Below, piece after piece: positions 36,733-57,015 of a stretch of DNA of 64,000 nt. The first letter of the stretch is position 1; each line of letters starts with the position of its first letter. Origin of the DNA: Whitmania pigra (Eukaryota > Annelida > Clitellata > Hirudinida > Haemopidae); NCBI GenBank assembly GCA_021613335.1, contig JAJTWR010000263.1, positions 3,236,501 through 3,300,500 on the forward strand. The letters run 5' to 3'. Below the pieces are notes generated by a model. The model saw only the letters and a list, made by a program, of their open reading frames with translations, was not told the DNA's origin and did no database searches. The position numbers and the translations under genes were made by a program.

Positions 36733-38039
36733 TGGGGCCGTCCATAAAGTACGACACGCTCGAAGGGAAGGGGTCTAAGAAATTGTCACAGTTTGTGACA
36801 GGGGGAAAGTGGATAAACCTATGTGTGACGTCACACAAATTATAGTTAAGATTTTTGTCCGGAAATTATGATTTTTATATCGAAAATTTGGTTTTAATGT
36901 GGGTGGAGATTATTTTGCTAAAAGTTTTGTTTCAGTGATTTGATTAATCTCTGAATTTTAATCGATGGAGAAAAAACCCTAAATACATCATTGGTTAATG
37001 CTTCTGATAAAACACACCCAACCAGGACTGTCGAAAAGAAGTCAATGAACAGTGGAAGAGAATCACATGTGATGCTAATGCATGAAAATGAGTGTGAAAC
37101 TAGGCACTTTAACTCAAACATCAACTGCATTAATATTAACTGAATCACAGTTTCCAATAACATTATCACATGTCAGTAAACATGCATGCAATTGTGATCC
37201 ATCTGCAGACGCAATTGAATGAAAAAATTATAAAACAAAAGTTCAAGAAGGACTCCAAGATGAAACTGATTTAACAAAAAATGATATGCTTACAAGGATT
37301 ATATAAAAACACTGCGGTCTTAATGCATCAAATCTGGAAGCAACAGAAAGACAAAATAGAGAAAATTAGATGATCCCAATAAACCAAACTGATGGACTTA
37401 AGGTTTCAGAAAGAGAAGATCCAGAATCTTATAAATTCCTTTCATTGTTTATGGCACAAACTTTCAACTTTGATGGCATTTTTCTTGATCACTGAGAGCC
37501 TTCAAATTGCAGATTAAACTCTGTTGTCCATGTTTGCACAGCAGTTCGCTGGATTGAATTTGCAAAGTTTCTTCACAATACTTTGCTTCACAAGCAATGT
37601 TAAAAAAACATACACGGCAGCACAATGCTCGAGCTGTGGATCGTGTCCTGACACACATTGGTCCAGAGACAACTTGAACACGGTGCATCGATGAGAATCG
37701 CTGCTAGAAGAAAAAAGGAATTAATGGCAGTTATAGACAGGATAGAAATTGCAGAAGATATTGAGTACTAAATGAGGATGAATTTGACTTATCCTCATTC
37801 GTCCTTCCAGGAACTCTAATGCTAAAAAAGTGATGTCATTACCAAATGGATGAGCACTTAACCTCGTTATGGATGGACGATGTCTTGCAAACACCTTTGA
37901 AATTAATAAAAGCATAAGGCGGTCTGAGTAATAATCATGATAATAGTAACAATAATGAGTGCTAATGGTAACAAAGTGTGACGTAGGGGAAGAAGGTTTA
38001 AAATGGTCTAAAATAGTATGACATTTTATGGACGACCCA
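36733..38039. mobile_element. 1.3-kb terminal-inverted-repeat element, non-autonomous
   Basis: The left end reads TGGGGCCGTCCATAAAGTAC, and the right end on the opposite strand reads TGGGTCGTCCATAAAATGTC. Both ends then share a CTTC/CCCC-rich stretch and a TACGTCACAC/TGACGTCACAC block. I see no transposase. Minus-strand frames at 37688-37464 and 37915-37721 have no recognised motif, though the first is Cys-rich and may be captured sequence. I could not identify a convincing target duplication. Confidence 0.65.
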
Positions 38040-38333
38040 TTACTTGGAATTTTTTACCCAGTCAAGAATCTCTGCTGAAGCCTCATCACTTCCACTTTGA
38101 AAAGAAGTTTGTACGTTTTCGAGAAATTAAAAACGCGACGAAAATAAATAATTGCGCCATTAATCGCGTTTAAAAATTAATCTATCTTCTGCTCTATTTG
38201 TATACAAACTACAAACAAATTTCTAGGTCAGAAGCGATACTTAGAACTTGGACATCATAATCAACAACATCATCACAAACAAGTTTCAAAGCTGCAGTTT
38301 TCCATTTAGAAAGACAAACTAAGCTCTCTTATT

Positions 38334-38697
38334 GATCTCAAACAGCTATTCAAAGTAAACAAACTCTATTTTAAAGAAAAACTTTAGAAAAAACACGTTC
38401 ACAATCATAAGTAATACTTATAAAACACTTAAAGAAAACATAAAGCAACTAATTTGTGAAAAAACTTAAAAACTTTGGCAGAAAGTCTTGGATAACTTCT
38501 AAAACTCAGTTACTTGATCTCAAACAGCTATTCAAAGTAAACAAACTCTATTTTAAAGAAAAACTTTAGAAAAAACACGTTCACAATCATAAGTAATACT
38601 TATAAAACACTCGAAAGAAAACATAAAGCAACTAATTTGTGAAAAAACTTAAAAACTTTGGCAGAAAGTCTTGGATAACTTCTAAAACTCAGTTACT
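38334..38697. repeat. 182-bp direct tandem duplication, two copies
   Basis: The segment starting GATCTCAAACAGCTATTCAA at 38334 recurs at 38516. The copies are almost identical; the visible change is ACTTAAAGAAA versus ACTCGAAAGAAA. Confidence 0.93.
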
Positions 38698-38989
38698 TGA
38701 AACATTCATGTTAGATTATTAAGTAATTAAATATTAGAAAAGCCGAAAAGATCAAATGTTTGACCAAACACTCGAAGAAATAGCATTATTCTAAAGTCTC
38801 TATGGAGTTTCATTACAGCACTCGAGATTATTTTAGATGAAAAACTTACTGTCACAGAAAGGTCAGATCAAATGAAATAAAAATCAGTTCTGAAAAATTT
38901 TCCCGCCGAAGTAATTAAAATTTTTTTAATAATTTTACACAACAGTGGTCTATAGGATGGCAAAATACAAAATATTTGTTAGATATAAA

Positions 38990-40400
38990 ATCAACTACAA
39001 ATCATTGCTCTACCACATTTACAACAATAGTTATTATACATTATGCCTGTCAGATTTTCGAAAAAGCAGCGCTTTTCTAAGTCAATTTATTTTAATAATT
39101 ACTCTAACAAATTTTTGATATGTTATAAACCTATTTTAAAACTATTACAAACAAATTTAAACAAATTAAAGATTATAACTACAAAACAAATTCAAATAAA
39201 ACTTACTTAGCGTATATTTAAATGGTACTACAAATAAATCGAAAAGTTTTTATTAATTAAAATATGCTTAGTTTTCAAAATATTTAATTTATAAAAATGG
39301 GATTTTACAAAAATTTTATATTTTTGAAACAAATTCATCAAAAATAGCAAATCAAAAAGCATTCACTTTTAAATTATTTAATAGCTTGAAATTAGATAAA
39401 CAAACCCACCAAAAAACATTGCTTTACCACATTCACAACAATAGCAGATCCAGGTCTTCTTAAATAAATCACTAAAAATAGTTGTTATGTTATGTTAGTA
39501 AGTGTGACTGACTTTCGAAAAATCAACGTTTTTCTAACTCAGTGTATTTTATTAAGGCGCAAATTACATTTTTTAAAATTTAATATGCTGTAAAGCAATC
39601 TGAGATCTATGGAAACAAATTAATTTAAAAAACAATTTTGGATCACCCTTTCGAGATAAATAGCACTAAATATTGCAATATTTATTAAAATTTTTAATTT
39701 TTGCTGAATTTAAAAAGCCTGTAATACAAAAACTACGAAACTTATCATATGTTTATACCATGATAATATAAACAAATTGACAAAATATTATTGGTTAAAC
39801 ATGATTAATTTTCAAAATATTTAATTTCAAAAAATGACATTTTTACAAAAATTTCTTATTTTCTGAGCTGCATTCCTCAAAAACCATAAATCACTAGTTA
39901 TTAAATTTTATATAATAATAATAAGGTGTAATAGGCTTAAGTTAGCAAACAAATCTCCAAAATATTGTTGTAAACGTGGTTTCAAAATTAATTAAGTTTA
40001 TATTGCTAATGTAATAAAATTTATATTTAATTATATTTGGTATCTTTTTCGTGCACGTGGTCTCGCTATTATTGCTATAAAAAGTATCTCGCTAATCACC
40101 TTGAAAAACAGCGAGAGTCCAAATAACTCAGAAGCCCAAATATCCATTTGCATCCTTAAGTACCCCAATCCTTAAACACTTAACGTCTGTTATTCAGTTC
40201 CGTCAACTGAATACTTGCTCTAAAAAACTTACTCTAAAACTTTCTAGTTTGCGGACTTCCCGGGTTATTTCATTATTATTGCTCTACCTCATTTACAAAA
40301 TGATGACATATTGTGTGGCCGATTTTCGAAAAAACCAAAATTTGAAAAACTTTAAAGTTTGACATCTGTGAATTTGACATTGTGGTCATACGTTCAAAGA
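38990..40400. repeat. Left arm of a kilobase-scale imperfect inverted repeat
   Basis: The motif ATTGCTCTACCACATTTACA followed by a GATTTTCGAAAAA block recurs at about 39005, 39420 and 40280, so the arm is itself built of diverged units of several hundred bases. On the opposite strand the same order reappears between 42790 and 43930. No coding potential is seen. Confidence 0.75.
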
Positions 40401-41547
40401 TTATGTTTTACTAGGTAGAACATATAATTCCAGCGAGGTGAAACGGAAACTGATGCCAACTTTGGTCAGGATTATTTATGTTATGCAATTGAACATTAAA
40501 ACGAAACAAAGTAGGTTTGACAATAACTGCAATAAATACGACTGACCAAGAATATCAATGAAAAAGAGACTCTCAAAGCATTTAGCAATTCAAGTTATTA
40601 ATGTTCTAAAATACTTCGTAGACAATCTTCAATACAGCAACACAATCAAGTATTTAAAAATTTTTATTAATTATCTTAAAAAAATATAGCACTCTCTCGA
40701 TTACACTTCAACACAAATACAAATCAAGTGGGTGTCTATATAACCAGAGTACAAAGTAGATTGCATTGGATTTTAGTATTATCTTTCGGAAACGACAAGT
40801 CTCTGCTGTTTCGCAAAACAGGTTATTGATTGTAATGTTAAAATCATTTTTAAGCAATGAGGAATAACACTAATATTTCACATGTGTTATTGATAATAAA
40901 TATTAATATGAATTAATCAAACTTATTATTATATATATATAATAACTTGAAAAAAAATATTCATTAATAATGTATCAAAAATGAAAATAACAAAATACAC
41001 AAAACAAGAAAATAATTATAAATTGAAATACACATTAGCGTAAATAAAGTAAAACAAGGCAAATAAAATAAATACAAATAAGAATTGAACAAATCTATAA
41101 CACACATCAGAAGCTGAAATAATTAATGATAATAGCAACAAAAAGCAGTGTTGTGCAGTATCGAATTACATGTAATTCGTTACTGTAATTAATTACATTT
41201 TTTGGTAATTTTTACTTGTAACAGTTACAAAAAAATTTTTCTACTTTTACTTGTAACAAATTACTATTTTCGGTCATACTTTTAATTCGTTACCTTTTTG
41301 GCACAAGACGTTACAAAGTAACATAAATAAAATTTTAAATTAGTTTATTTTATTTTAAAACTTTATTAAAATTCTAGATTGTTATTCTTTGGTTCGTTCG
41401 AAAACCTTCATCGCTCATTTGTTAATGTGGTTATCGCCGGTCGTTTTCGTTAAATCGGAAATTGTTGATTAGTCATACCGAAGCTTTTTTAATATATAAT
41501 ATTGTATACATATAATAATATAAGATAAGATTTAATATATCGTAGTA

Positions 41548-42295
41548 TGGATTCATTTGAAGCCAGCTTGAGTGTCGCTAGCGAAGATAAGAGGAACAAG
41601 GGTGAAGGTAGTCCGTGGCCGTATTTAAATCTTCAGATTTCAATCAAAACAAAATCATATAAGTATACATGCCTACTCTGCCAACAGAAAAAAAAACTAT
41701 AAGTTCAGCATATGAAGGTTCTTCATCTAACTTGAAGAAGCACGTGGAACGCATGCATCCAACAGAAGTTAAGGAATATGGGTTAATACATGTTGCCAAC
41801 GGTTGTCAAGCTTCATGAGAAACTGTTAGCCAAAATAGCATCTTCTAATGAAGCAATGGTGGACGAGCTGAAAGCATCTCATTCATCTGATGCTGACAAT
41901 GTTGAAGACGGTGACCCGTCAAAATAGCCCCGTCAATGTATCTTTATAAAAAAAATATTTATATGAGTTGATACATTAACCTATAACTTATTTCAAATTT
42001 GATTAAATGAAATGAGATTTATGTTTTGATAGTGCTGTTTTGTCGCCGGGCTATTATGATGGGGTGCCGTTGAAGACAGTTTCTTCAATTGCACAAGGTC
42101 AACTGATATTCTGATGCAGTATCTTCAAGACCGATCAGATGACATGAACATTATTTATCCAGTTGAACACTCCTCTGCCAGCTAGTGCAGCTGTTGAACG
42201 TTTATTCAGCTATGCTGGTATGAACAGCCGAAGGACCATAATGAGTGACAAACTATTCGAGGACTTAGTTATGTTAAAAATTAACAAATGTTTGT
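41548..42295 (+). pseudogene. hAT transposase remnant (BED finger and C-terminal dimerisation region)
   Basis: From the ATG at 41548 a BED-type zinc finger is readable: WPYLN, then YKYTCLLCQQK, then SSNLKKHVERMHPTEV. It is broken by a stop and frame change in the A-rich run near 41690. After the nested MITE the hAT C-terminal dimerisation block appears at about 42170-42295 (PASAAVERLFSYAGMNSRRT). The catalytic core between them is missing, so this copy cannot encode a working transposase. Confidence 0.85.
41910..42069. mobile_element. 160-bp MITE nested inside the hAT element
   Basis: TTGAAGAC is duplicated at 41902-41909 and 42070-42077, exactly flanking a 160-base insert. Its ends are imperfect inverted repeats: GGTGACCCGTCAAAATAGCC at the left and, on the other strand, CGGCACCCCATCATAATAGC at the right. 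Removing insert plus one duplicate restores the local hAT frame (DADNVED followed by SFFNCT), which supports the insertion event. Confidence 0.85.
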
Positions 42296-42789
42296 GATTG
42301 TAATAAATAATAACACCAAAAGAATGCATAAGTTCAAATGTTATTACTTAATGACTATTAATACTAGCCGTTAATACCAATAATTGTTTTAACGTTAATA
42401 GAAACAATTCATTTTAAATAATACGGAATGATGTATGATCACAATAATGGCGGCATCAAAGTTACTTGTAATTTTTACTTAAAAGTAACTTTTGGATGCT
42501 GTAACTTTTTACGTTTACTTGAGTAACTTTTTGAGACAATACTCTTACTTATACTTAAGTAGCTTTTTGAGCTATTACTTTTACTTGTAACTAATTACCG
42601 AAATGAGGTAATTTTTACAACACTGACAAAAAGCCATTTATTAAGATATAATAAGTCAATGTAAATAAATATATAATAAGAGGGTCAGATCAAATGAACT
42701 CAGTAAGCACCTCTCGTCAAAGTATCACAAAAATTTTTTATTTGACACAACAAATAATGGTATATTTAATGGAGAAATACAAAATATTG

Positions 42790-44330
42790 GTTATATATGA
42801 CTGATATTTTAGAAGGTATTGCCATTTTTACATGGTCACACTACTTTTCAAGTTTTGATCTTTTTTGAAAATCGGCCAAACATAATGTGTTATAACTAAT
42901 GTTGTAAATGAGACAGAGCAATAATATTTTGGTTTGCCCACTTAAGCCTATTACACAATATAAAAATTAATTTGTTATTTATAGTTTTTGAGTAATCGAG
43001 CACAGAAAATGAGAAATTTAAAGTAAAAATGTCACTGTTTGAATTTAAATATTTTTAAAGCTACGCATATTTAATCAATAATATTTTGTCAATCTGTTTA
43101 TACTGTCATGGTATAAACATTTTAAATAAATATTTTTACACTGTCATGGTATATGATAAATTTCATTCAAATGCTTTCGGTAGTTTTTGTATTATAAGCT
43201 TTTTAAACTTAGCAAAAATTCAAAATGTCGAAATCTATAATGCTATCTCGAAGGTGTGGTCAAAATGTTTTTTAAATTAATTTTTTCTATAGATCTAAGA
43301 TTGCTTTACGACATATCAAAATTTAAAAAAAAGTACTTCGCTCCTTGATAAAATAAACTGACTTAGAAAAACATCAATTTTTTGAAAATCAGATACACTT
43401 ACTGTATTATAACCATTGTTGTAGATGCGGTAAAGCAATGATTTTAGATGAATTTGTTTATCTAATTACAAGCTATTAAATAATTCAAAATTGAATGTTT
43501 TGTGTTTTTCAGAAATTATGTTTTTTGAAAAATTTCATTTTTAAAAATTAAATATTTGTAAACTAAACATATTTAACATATTTAATTAAAAACTTATCAA
43601 TGTATTCAAACTAATTTTGCTTAAATATATACTAAGTTTTCGAATTTCTTTTCTAGTTTTTGTTTTATAAGCTTATGTTTTTAAGCTTTATAAGCATATG
43701 TTTAAACTCAGCAAAATTCCAAAGTGTCGCAATATTTAATGCTCTTTATATCAAATGGGTGGTCAAAATTTTTTTTAAAATATTTTTTTCATATTTCTAA
43801 GATTGGTTTACAACATATCAAAAATTTGTTAAAGTACTCTAAAACTTAATAAAATAAATTGACTTAGAAAAACGCTGATTTTTCGAATAAAAGAGACACA
43901 TAAAGCAATGATATTTAGTGGATTTGAGTATTTTGTGATTTACGATGTTTGAGAAATGGGGCTTTGAAAATGTGATATTTTTCAAATTTTTGGAATTACA
44001 TATAAAATAGAAAAACTTTAAAATTTAATTAAACTAAACCTTATTTAAATTTTGACACTTAATAATATTAAAAACCAAATTTATAAAAAAAACAAAGCAT
44101 TTTCTGAACCATATAATCAAAACCTATTATCCATGAAATACTATTTCCAGATTATTTATTAAGTTATAATTAAGCAAACAAAATCTGTAAATATTATTGC
44201 TCTATCTCATTTACAACATAAGTTATGACACATTATGTGAGTCAGATTTTCGAAAAAATCAAAATTTGAAAAGTAGTGTAGCTATGTAAAAACAGCAATG
44301 TTTGATAGTAATGAAATATAAAATTTTTAC
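42790..44330. repeat. Right arm of the inverted repeat plus one re-inverted unit
   Basis: Read in reverse, 43930-42830 follows the left arm in order. Examples are the CTTAGAAAAACGCTGATTTT block at about 43863, the TATCTAATTACAAGCTATTA block at about 43458, and AAAATCGGCCAAACATAATG at about 42877. The final unit at 44185-44330 points the opposite way and closely matches the reverse complement of 42790-42960, giving a second, smaller inverted pair. Confidence 0.75.
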
Positions 44331-44436
44331 ATTACTTTGGTGGGTAATTATATAAAAACTGATTCAGTTCAAAAAATCGGACCCCAAAAAAAAAGGACAA
44401 AAAATATACATTTTAGAAAAGCTGGATCACTCAAAC

Positions 44437-53151
<8,715 letters not shown>

Positions 53152-53439
53152 GTGAAATTCCTTTTCATAAATTGCGAAAATTCTTATAAAATATTGACTT
53201 TTTACGATCACATCTGCGATCGGATAACCTCTTCATCTCTGCTGCATCTTTTTCAATGGTTATTGAATATTGTGATCATAACCTTTCACATTATTTTGAA
53301 ATCGCCCGAGCCTCAAACGGTAGAATCAGATCCTTATCATATTAATCCTTGCATGAACGGTGGCGACTGTGTAACAGTAGATGGGGCTGATTTTTAATGC
53401 ACTTGCAAAGACGGCCATATTGGACAGAAATACGTTGTC

Positions 53440-54190
53440 CTAAAATCTTGATGACTTTTGTCTACTGTTCTGGAGCATTTGAAAAAAGATTAGAAATGTG
53501 TATCGAGAATGTTGGTGAGTTCGTTCTGAAATCTTTCCAGACAACAAAACAAAGCGGATAACAATCTGCAATAGTCCTCTTTTAGAGAATGAAAAAACGA
53601 CTTACCTCGATGGGATTGTCACTGCAGATGAAAAATGGATTTCTTGAACAATAATAAACAAAAAAGACAATGGCTTTCAGTAAATGAAATTCCTGTGTTA
53701 ACACCTAAACCTTATCTGCACCAAAAGAAGGAAATGCTAAGAGTTTGATGAAATCAAAAAGGTGCGGTTCACTTTGAGTTCTTGGAGCAAGGAAAAATTG
53801 TGACTGCAGACCTTTGCTGTCAACAATTCGAACGTTTGAATGCATTACTGTGTAAAAAATGTCCTGCTCTAGTGAATAGAAATGGAGTCATTTTGAAACA
53901 CGATAACAACTGACCCCATTCTTTCAAACAAACTCAAGAAAAATTAAGTCCTTAGGTTGGGAATCCTCCATACTTGCCAGATCTTGTTCCATCAGATTTT
54001 CACTTATTCCATTCTTTAGAGCATTTCATCAGTCTAAAAAGATTTATAAATGTTCACGAGGTTGAAGAAAATTTTGATTCCTTTATTTTTTCCAAAGAAG
54101 TTAATTTTTTGAAAGGGGGATTAAAAAACTCCAAAGTAAATGGACAAAGGTTATATCTAATGATGGTGACTATTTTGTTGAGCAATAAAA
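53440..54190 (+). pseudogene. Mariner-family transposase remnant
   Basis: Fragments in shifting frames follow the order of a mariner transposase: STVLEHLKK, then a TICNSPLLENEK stretch, VTADEKWIS (first catalytic Asp region), GAVHFEFLEQGKIVTAD, VILKHDNN (second Asp), PDLVPSDFHLFHSLEHF (third Asp) and the C-terminal WTKVISNDGDYF. Stops and frameshifts occur throughout, so it is inactive and fairly old. No terminal repeats were recognised. It starts directly at the decayed last EGF unit. Confidence 0.85.
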
Positions 54191-55627
54191 GTTTTTCAGT
54201 AACATATCTTTCATTTATTATTCCTTAAAAAAATCGGGACAGGACTTTCCGGTGAAACACCCACAACAATAAGTAGCCTGCCATTCATATTAATATTTCA
54301 GTAAATCAAAGGTCATCAAGGTGACCCTCGGCCAAAAAAACTTTGGTGACTCTTCTCTAAACTTTAAATAGTTAGATTAATGTCGATAAACAAACAAAGG
54401 CTATCATATTAGCAGCTTTGAATGATTGTGATAGAGTAGATAATATAAGCTGTCACGTGAGTTCGATAGATGATAAAAGCAACTTTGAGGATGATGGCGG
54501 ATCGGTAATTAGAACAGATTTTCAGGTAATCAGAACTGAGTAGATAAGAACGACCTTCACATTATTATGAATTTTTTTGAGAGAATTTAATAGATATTCA
54601 GATTTGCTATTTTATACGTCTGAATAATTTAACGTTAAATTTTTTCAGAACAAAGCAGCGGTTGCTCTCTGACTGCTAACGTCTTCATTCTCACCGTAGT
54701 TTTTCAAGTATCATTATCATCTGGACTCAACAGTGAATTGTGGAACAACATGTCATGACGCCACGACATTATGTTTCAAATATTCAACTATGAATATTTC
54801 ATTTCAGCAACTTTTCCAAAGTTCCTTTAAAAGCGATTTAACATGTAATTGGCTATTAGTGCATTTTTCTTATCTTTTCTTATGTAAAATTCAAGTCTAT
54901 TATTACAATTTCTTAAGCTGTTAATTTTATCAAGATAAAATTGAGAAACTTTCATTAACGATTAAAATGTTTTCGTTCTAAGCGAAACTTCGGCATTTTC
55001 ACTTGAGTTTAGCAAACCTTTAATCTATTTTAAAATTTATCAAAATTAGTGATTTCTTATCAGCAATCATTCCTCTTAAGTCGAACTTATGGAATTTTGA
55101 GATGTTGCCGTATAAGTTAATTATTGCTTAATTTATGCACCCATGTTTTCGCCTGTGACTGTGCATATGGCGCCTTACAAATTAGGAGTCGCCCATTAAT
55201 GTCAACAAATTGAAGGTACTTTTTTATCCTTTCCCTCGCCTTGTCATCAACTGTCAAACTTACAAATTCAAAAGAAGATTACAATTTAAAAGTTTAAGTA
55301 AATAAAAAATTTTACTGTCATGTGATGGAGGCTTGTAATAATTTTTGTTCATTTTAGATTATTTGCCTAAATTATAAAAGTCGCGCACGCAATCTTATAT
55401 CACTATGCCTTGTACATAAAATCTTCATTTTGATACCATTAACATATATAAGTCCAAATCATCTCAGTTATGCAAAGGACTATAATCAAATAAATAAATA
55501 AATAAACCATTAACATAGCCTACAACTATTTCTCATTTATTAAACTTATAAGGTTCATTTGTTACTTCACGTGCTTTCATCTTCTCAAATTTAGGTGACC
55601 AGACTGTTGCTTAAATGGTGTTAGCTC
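54191..55627. other. Intergenic, no gene seen
   Basis: AT-rich sequence without exons I can support. A terminal exon of the EGF gene might be expected here or further right, but I could not find one. An open frame at 54733-54924 has no motif. Confidence 0.35.
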
Positions 55628-56961
55628 CAGTGATGGGTAGTTACTAACTATAAGTAGTTAACTACTAGTTAATAACTACTTTAAAGTAGTTAGGAAGTAG
55701 TTAATAACTACTCTTAAAAAAGTAGTTAAAAAATAGTAGTTAACTACTTTTAAAGTATTAACTACAAATAGTTAACTACTTTTTAACTACTTTAAAAAAA
55801 ATTTTAAAATAAAATGAAGAAAAATATTTTTTTCCAATTTTACAATTTGTTACATCACTTTATAAGTACAGTTTTTTTGTTTTCAACTTTTGCTTACTAC
55901 CGCCATTTCTCGTTTCTGAATTATTACTCTTAGTAGTCGTATTCTGAAAACGTTTTATGTAAATTGCGATTTGGTTTTATATAAATTTGCGATTTTAATG
56001 CAGCTAATTTTGTCAAGGCATTTTTTTAGTTGTTGAGAAAAACTCTATTACTGATGACATGGACACGGATGAGCCATTATGTGATATTTCTGAAGATCTT
56101 GTTGGCGAAAGTATAGCCGATTTGATTGAAAACGAACAAGATATTGATAGTGCGGATAATGTGCTTCTTTTGCTTCCTCATAAGCGCTGCGGTAATAGTA
56201 CCTTAAATCTTGTGGCTACTGTGGATGCAATGAAAGCAAGAGATAATCTGCAATACAATTTATGATAGATCAATGGCAAAGGTTGCATCATTATCAAACT
56301 CAGTTCATCGCAGTGTAAAAAATGCTGAGGTTGTATAGGACATTACGGGTTCAACATTTTTAAAGACAAAAATTACAAGGTGTCGTTAACAATCACCACC
56401 TCTGCGGACAATGCGGCTCAGAACAGTGAATATAATGATTTATATGACTATATGGAAAGTGTACCAAACTCTTGTGATAATGAGGTAGCTGAACAGCTTA
56501 ATGATTATTTATCAAACTCTGCAAGAAATGTACAAACTCTACTTAATTATCCAACTGTTTGTGCTGCATTCATCAAGCTTAATTCAACATTACCAAGTTC
56601 GGCAGCAGTTGAAACACTTTTTAGTGTAGCAGGGCAGGTTTTATGTAACAGACGACGTAAATTATCGGATAATCATATCGACATGATTTTTTTTAAGAGA
56701 TCGCCTGAAACATCCACTGAATGCTTCTGTTTTTGATTAATTTGGACAATAAAATTTTGTTGAAAATGTTACACTAGTGTAAATAAATATGCTAATAATT
56801 ATATTTTGTTCAATTGTCCAAAAAATTAATTTTATCAAATGTCAACGGAAAAGTAGTTAAAAAAGTAGTTAAAAGTAGTTAACTACTATGCAAGTAGTTT
56901 TATAGAAAAGTAGTTAACTACAGTAGTTAACTACTTTTTAAGTAGTTAAAGCCCATCACTG
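55628..56961 (+). mobile_element. hAT-family DNA transposon, 1334 bp, with perfect 8-bp target duplication
   Basis: The element begins CAGTGATGGGTAGTTACTAA and ends AAGCCCATCACTG, an inverted repeat. It is flanked by GTTAGCTC at 55620-55627 and 56962-56969. Both subterminal regions are packed with AGTAGTTAACTACT words, a hAT hallmark. This family differs from the element at 41146 in its ends and interior. Confidence 0.92.
56059..56736 (+). pseudogene. hAT transposase remnant, internally deleted
   Basis: An acidic N-terminal fragment (56059-56265, MDTDEPLCDISEDLVGES) is followed after stops by a frame at 56380-56736. That frame ends in the hAT C-terminal dimerisation signature LPSSAAVETLFSVAGQVLCN, RRRKLSDNHIDM. 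Most of the catalytic core is missing. Confidence 0.8.
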
Positions 56962-56964
56962 GTT

Positions 56965-57015
56965 AGCTCACATGGCGTTTGCGCACATAGACTATTGCAA
57001 ACCGCCATGTGAGCT
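56965..57015. repeat. Short perfect-armed hairpin next to the hAT insertion
   Basis: AGCTCACATGGCGTTTGC and its near-complement GCAAACCGCCATGTGAGCT lie 14 bases apart. The left arm overlaps the right copy of the hAT target duplication. Confidence 0.7.

Larger units (their letters stand above)
41146..42625 (+). mobile_element. hAT-family DNA transposon, 1480 bp, with perfect 8-bp target duplication
   Basis: The element is flanked on both sides by ACAAAAAG (41138-41145 and 42626-42633), the 8-base duplication typical of hAT insertion. It begins CAGTGTTGTGCAGTATCG and ends with the inverted AATTTTTACAACACTG. Subterminal regions carry repeated TTACTTGTAACT-type words, as hAT ends often do. Inside are two fragments of a BED-finger/hAT transposase, and a second element interrupts it at 41910-42069. 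Confidence 0.92.

Noticed and set aside
37464..37915. Cys-rich minus-strand frames inside the TIR element as transposase
   Set aside because: No catalytic triad or DNA-binding motif of a known transposase family is visible.
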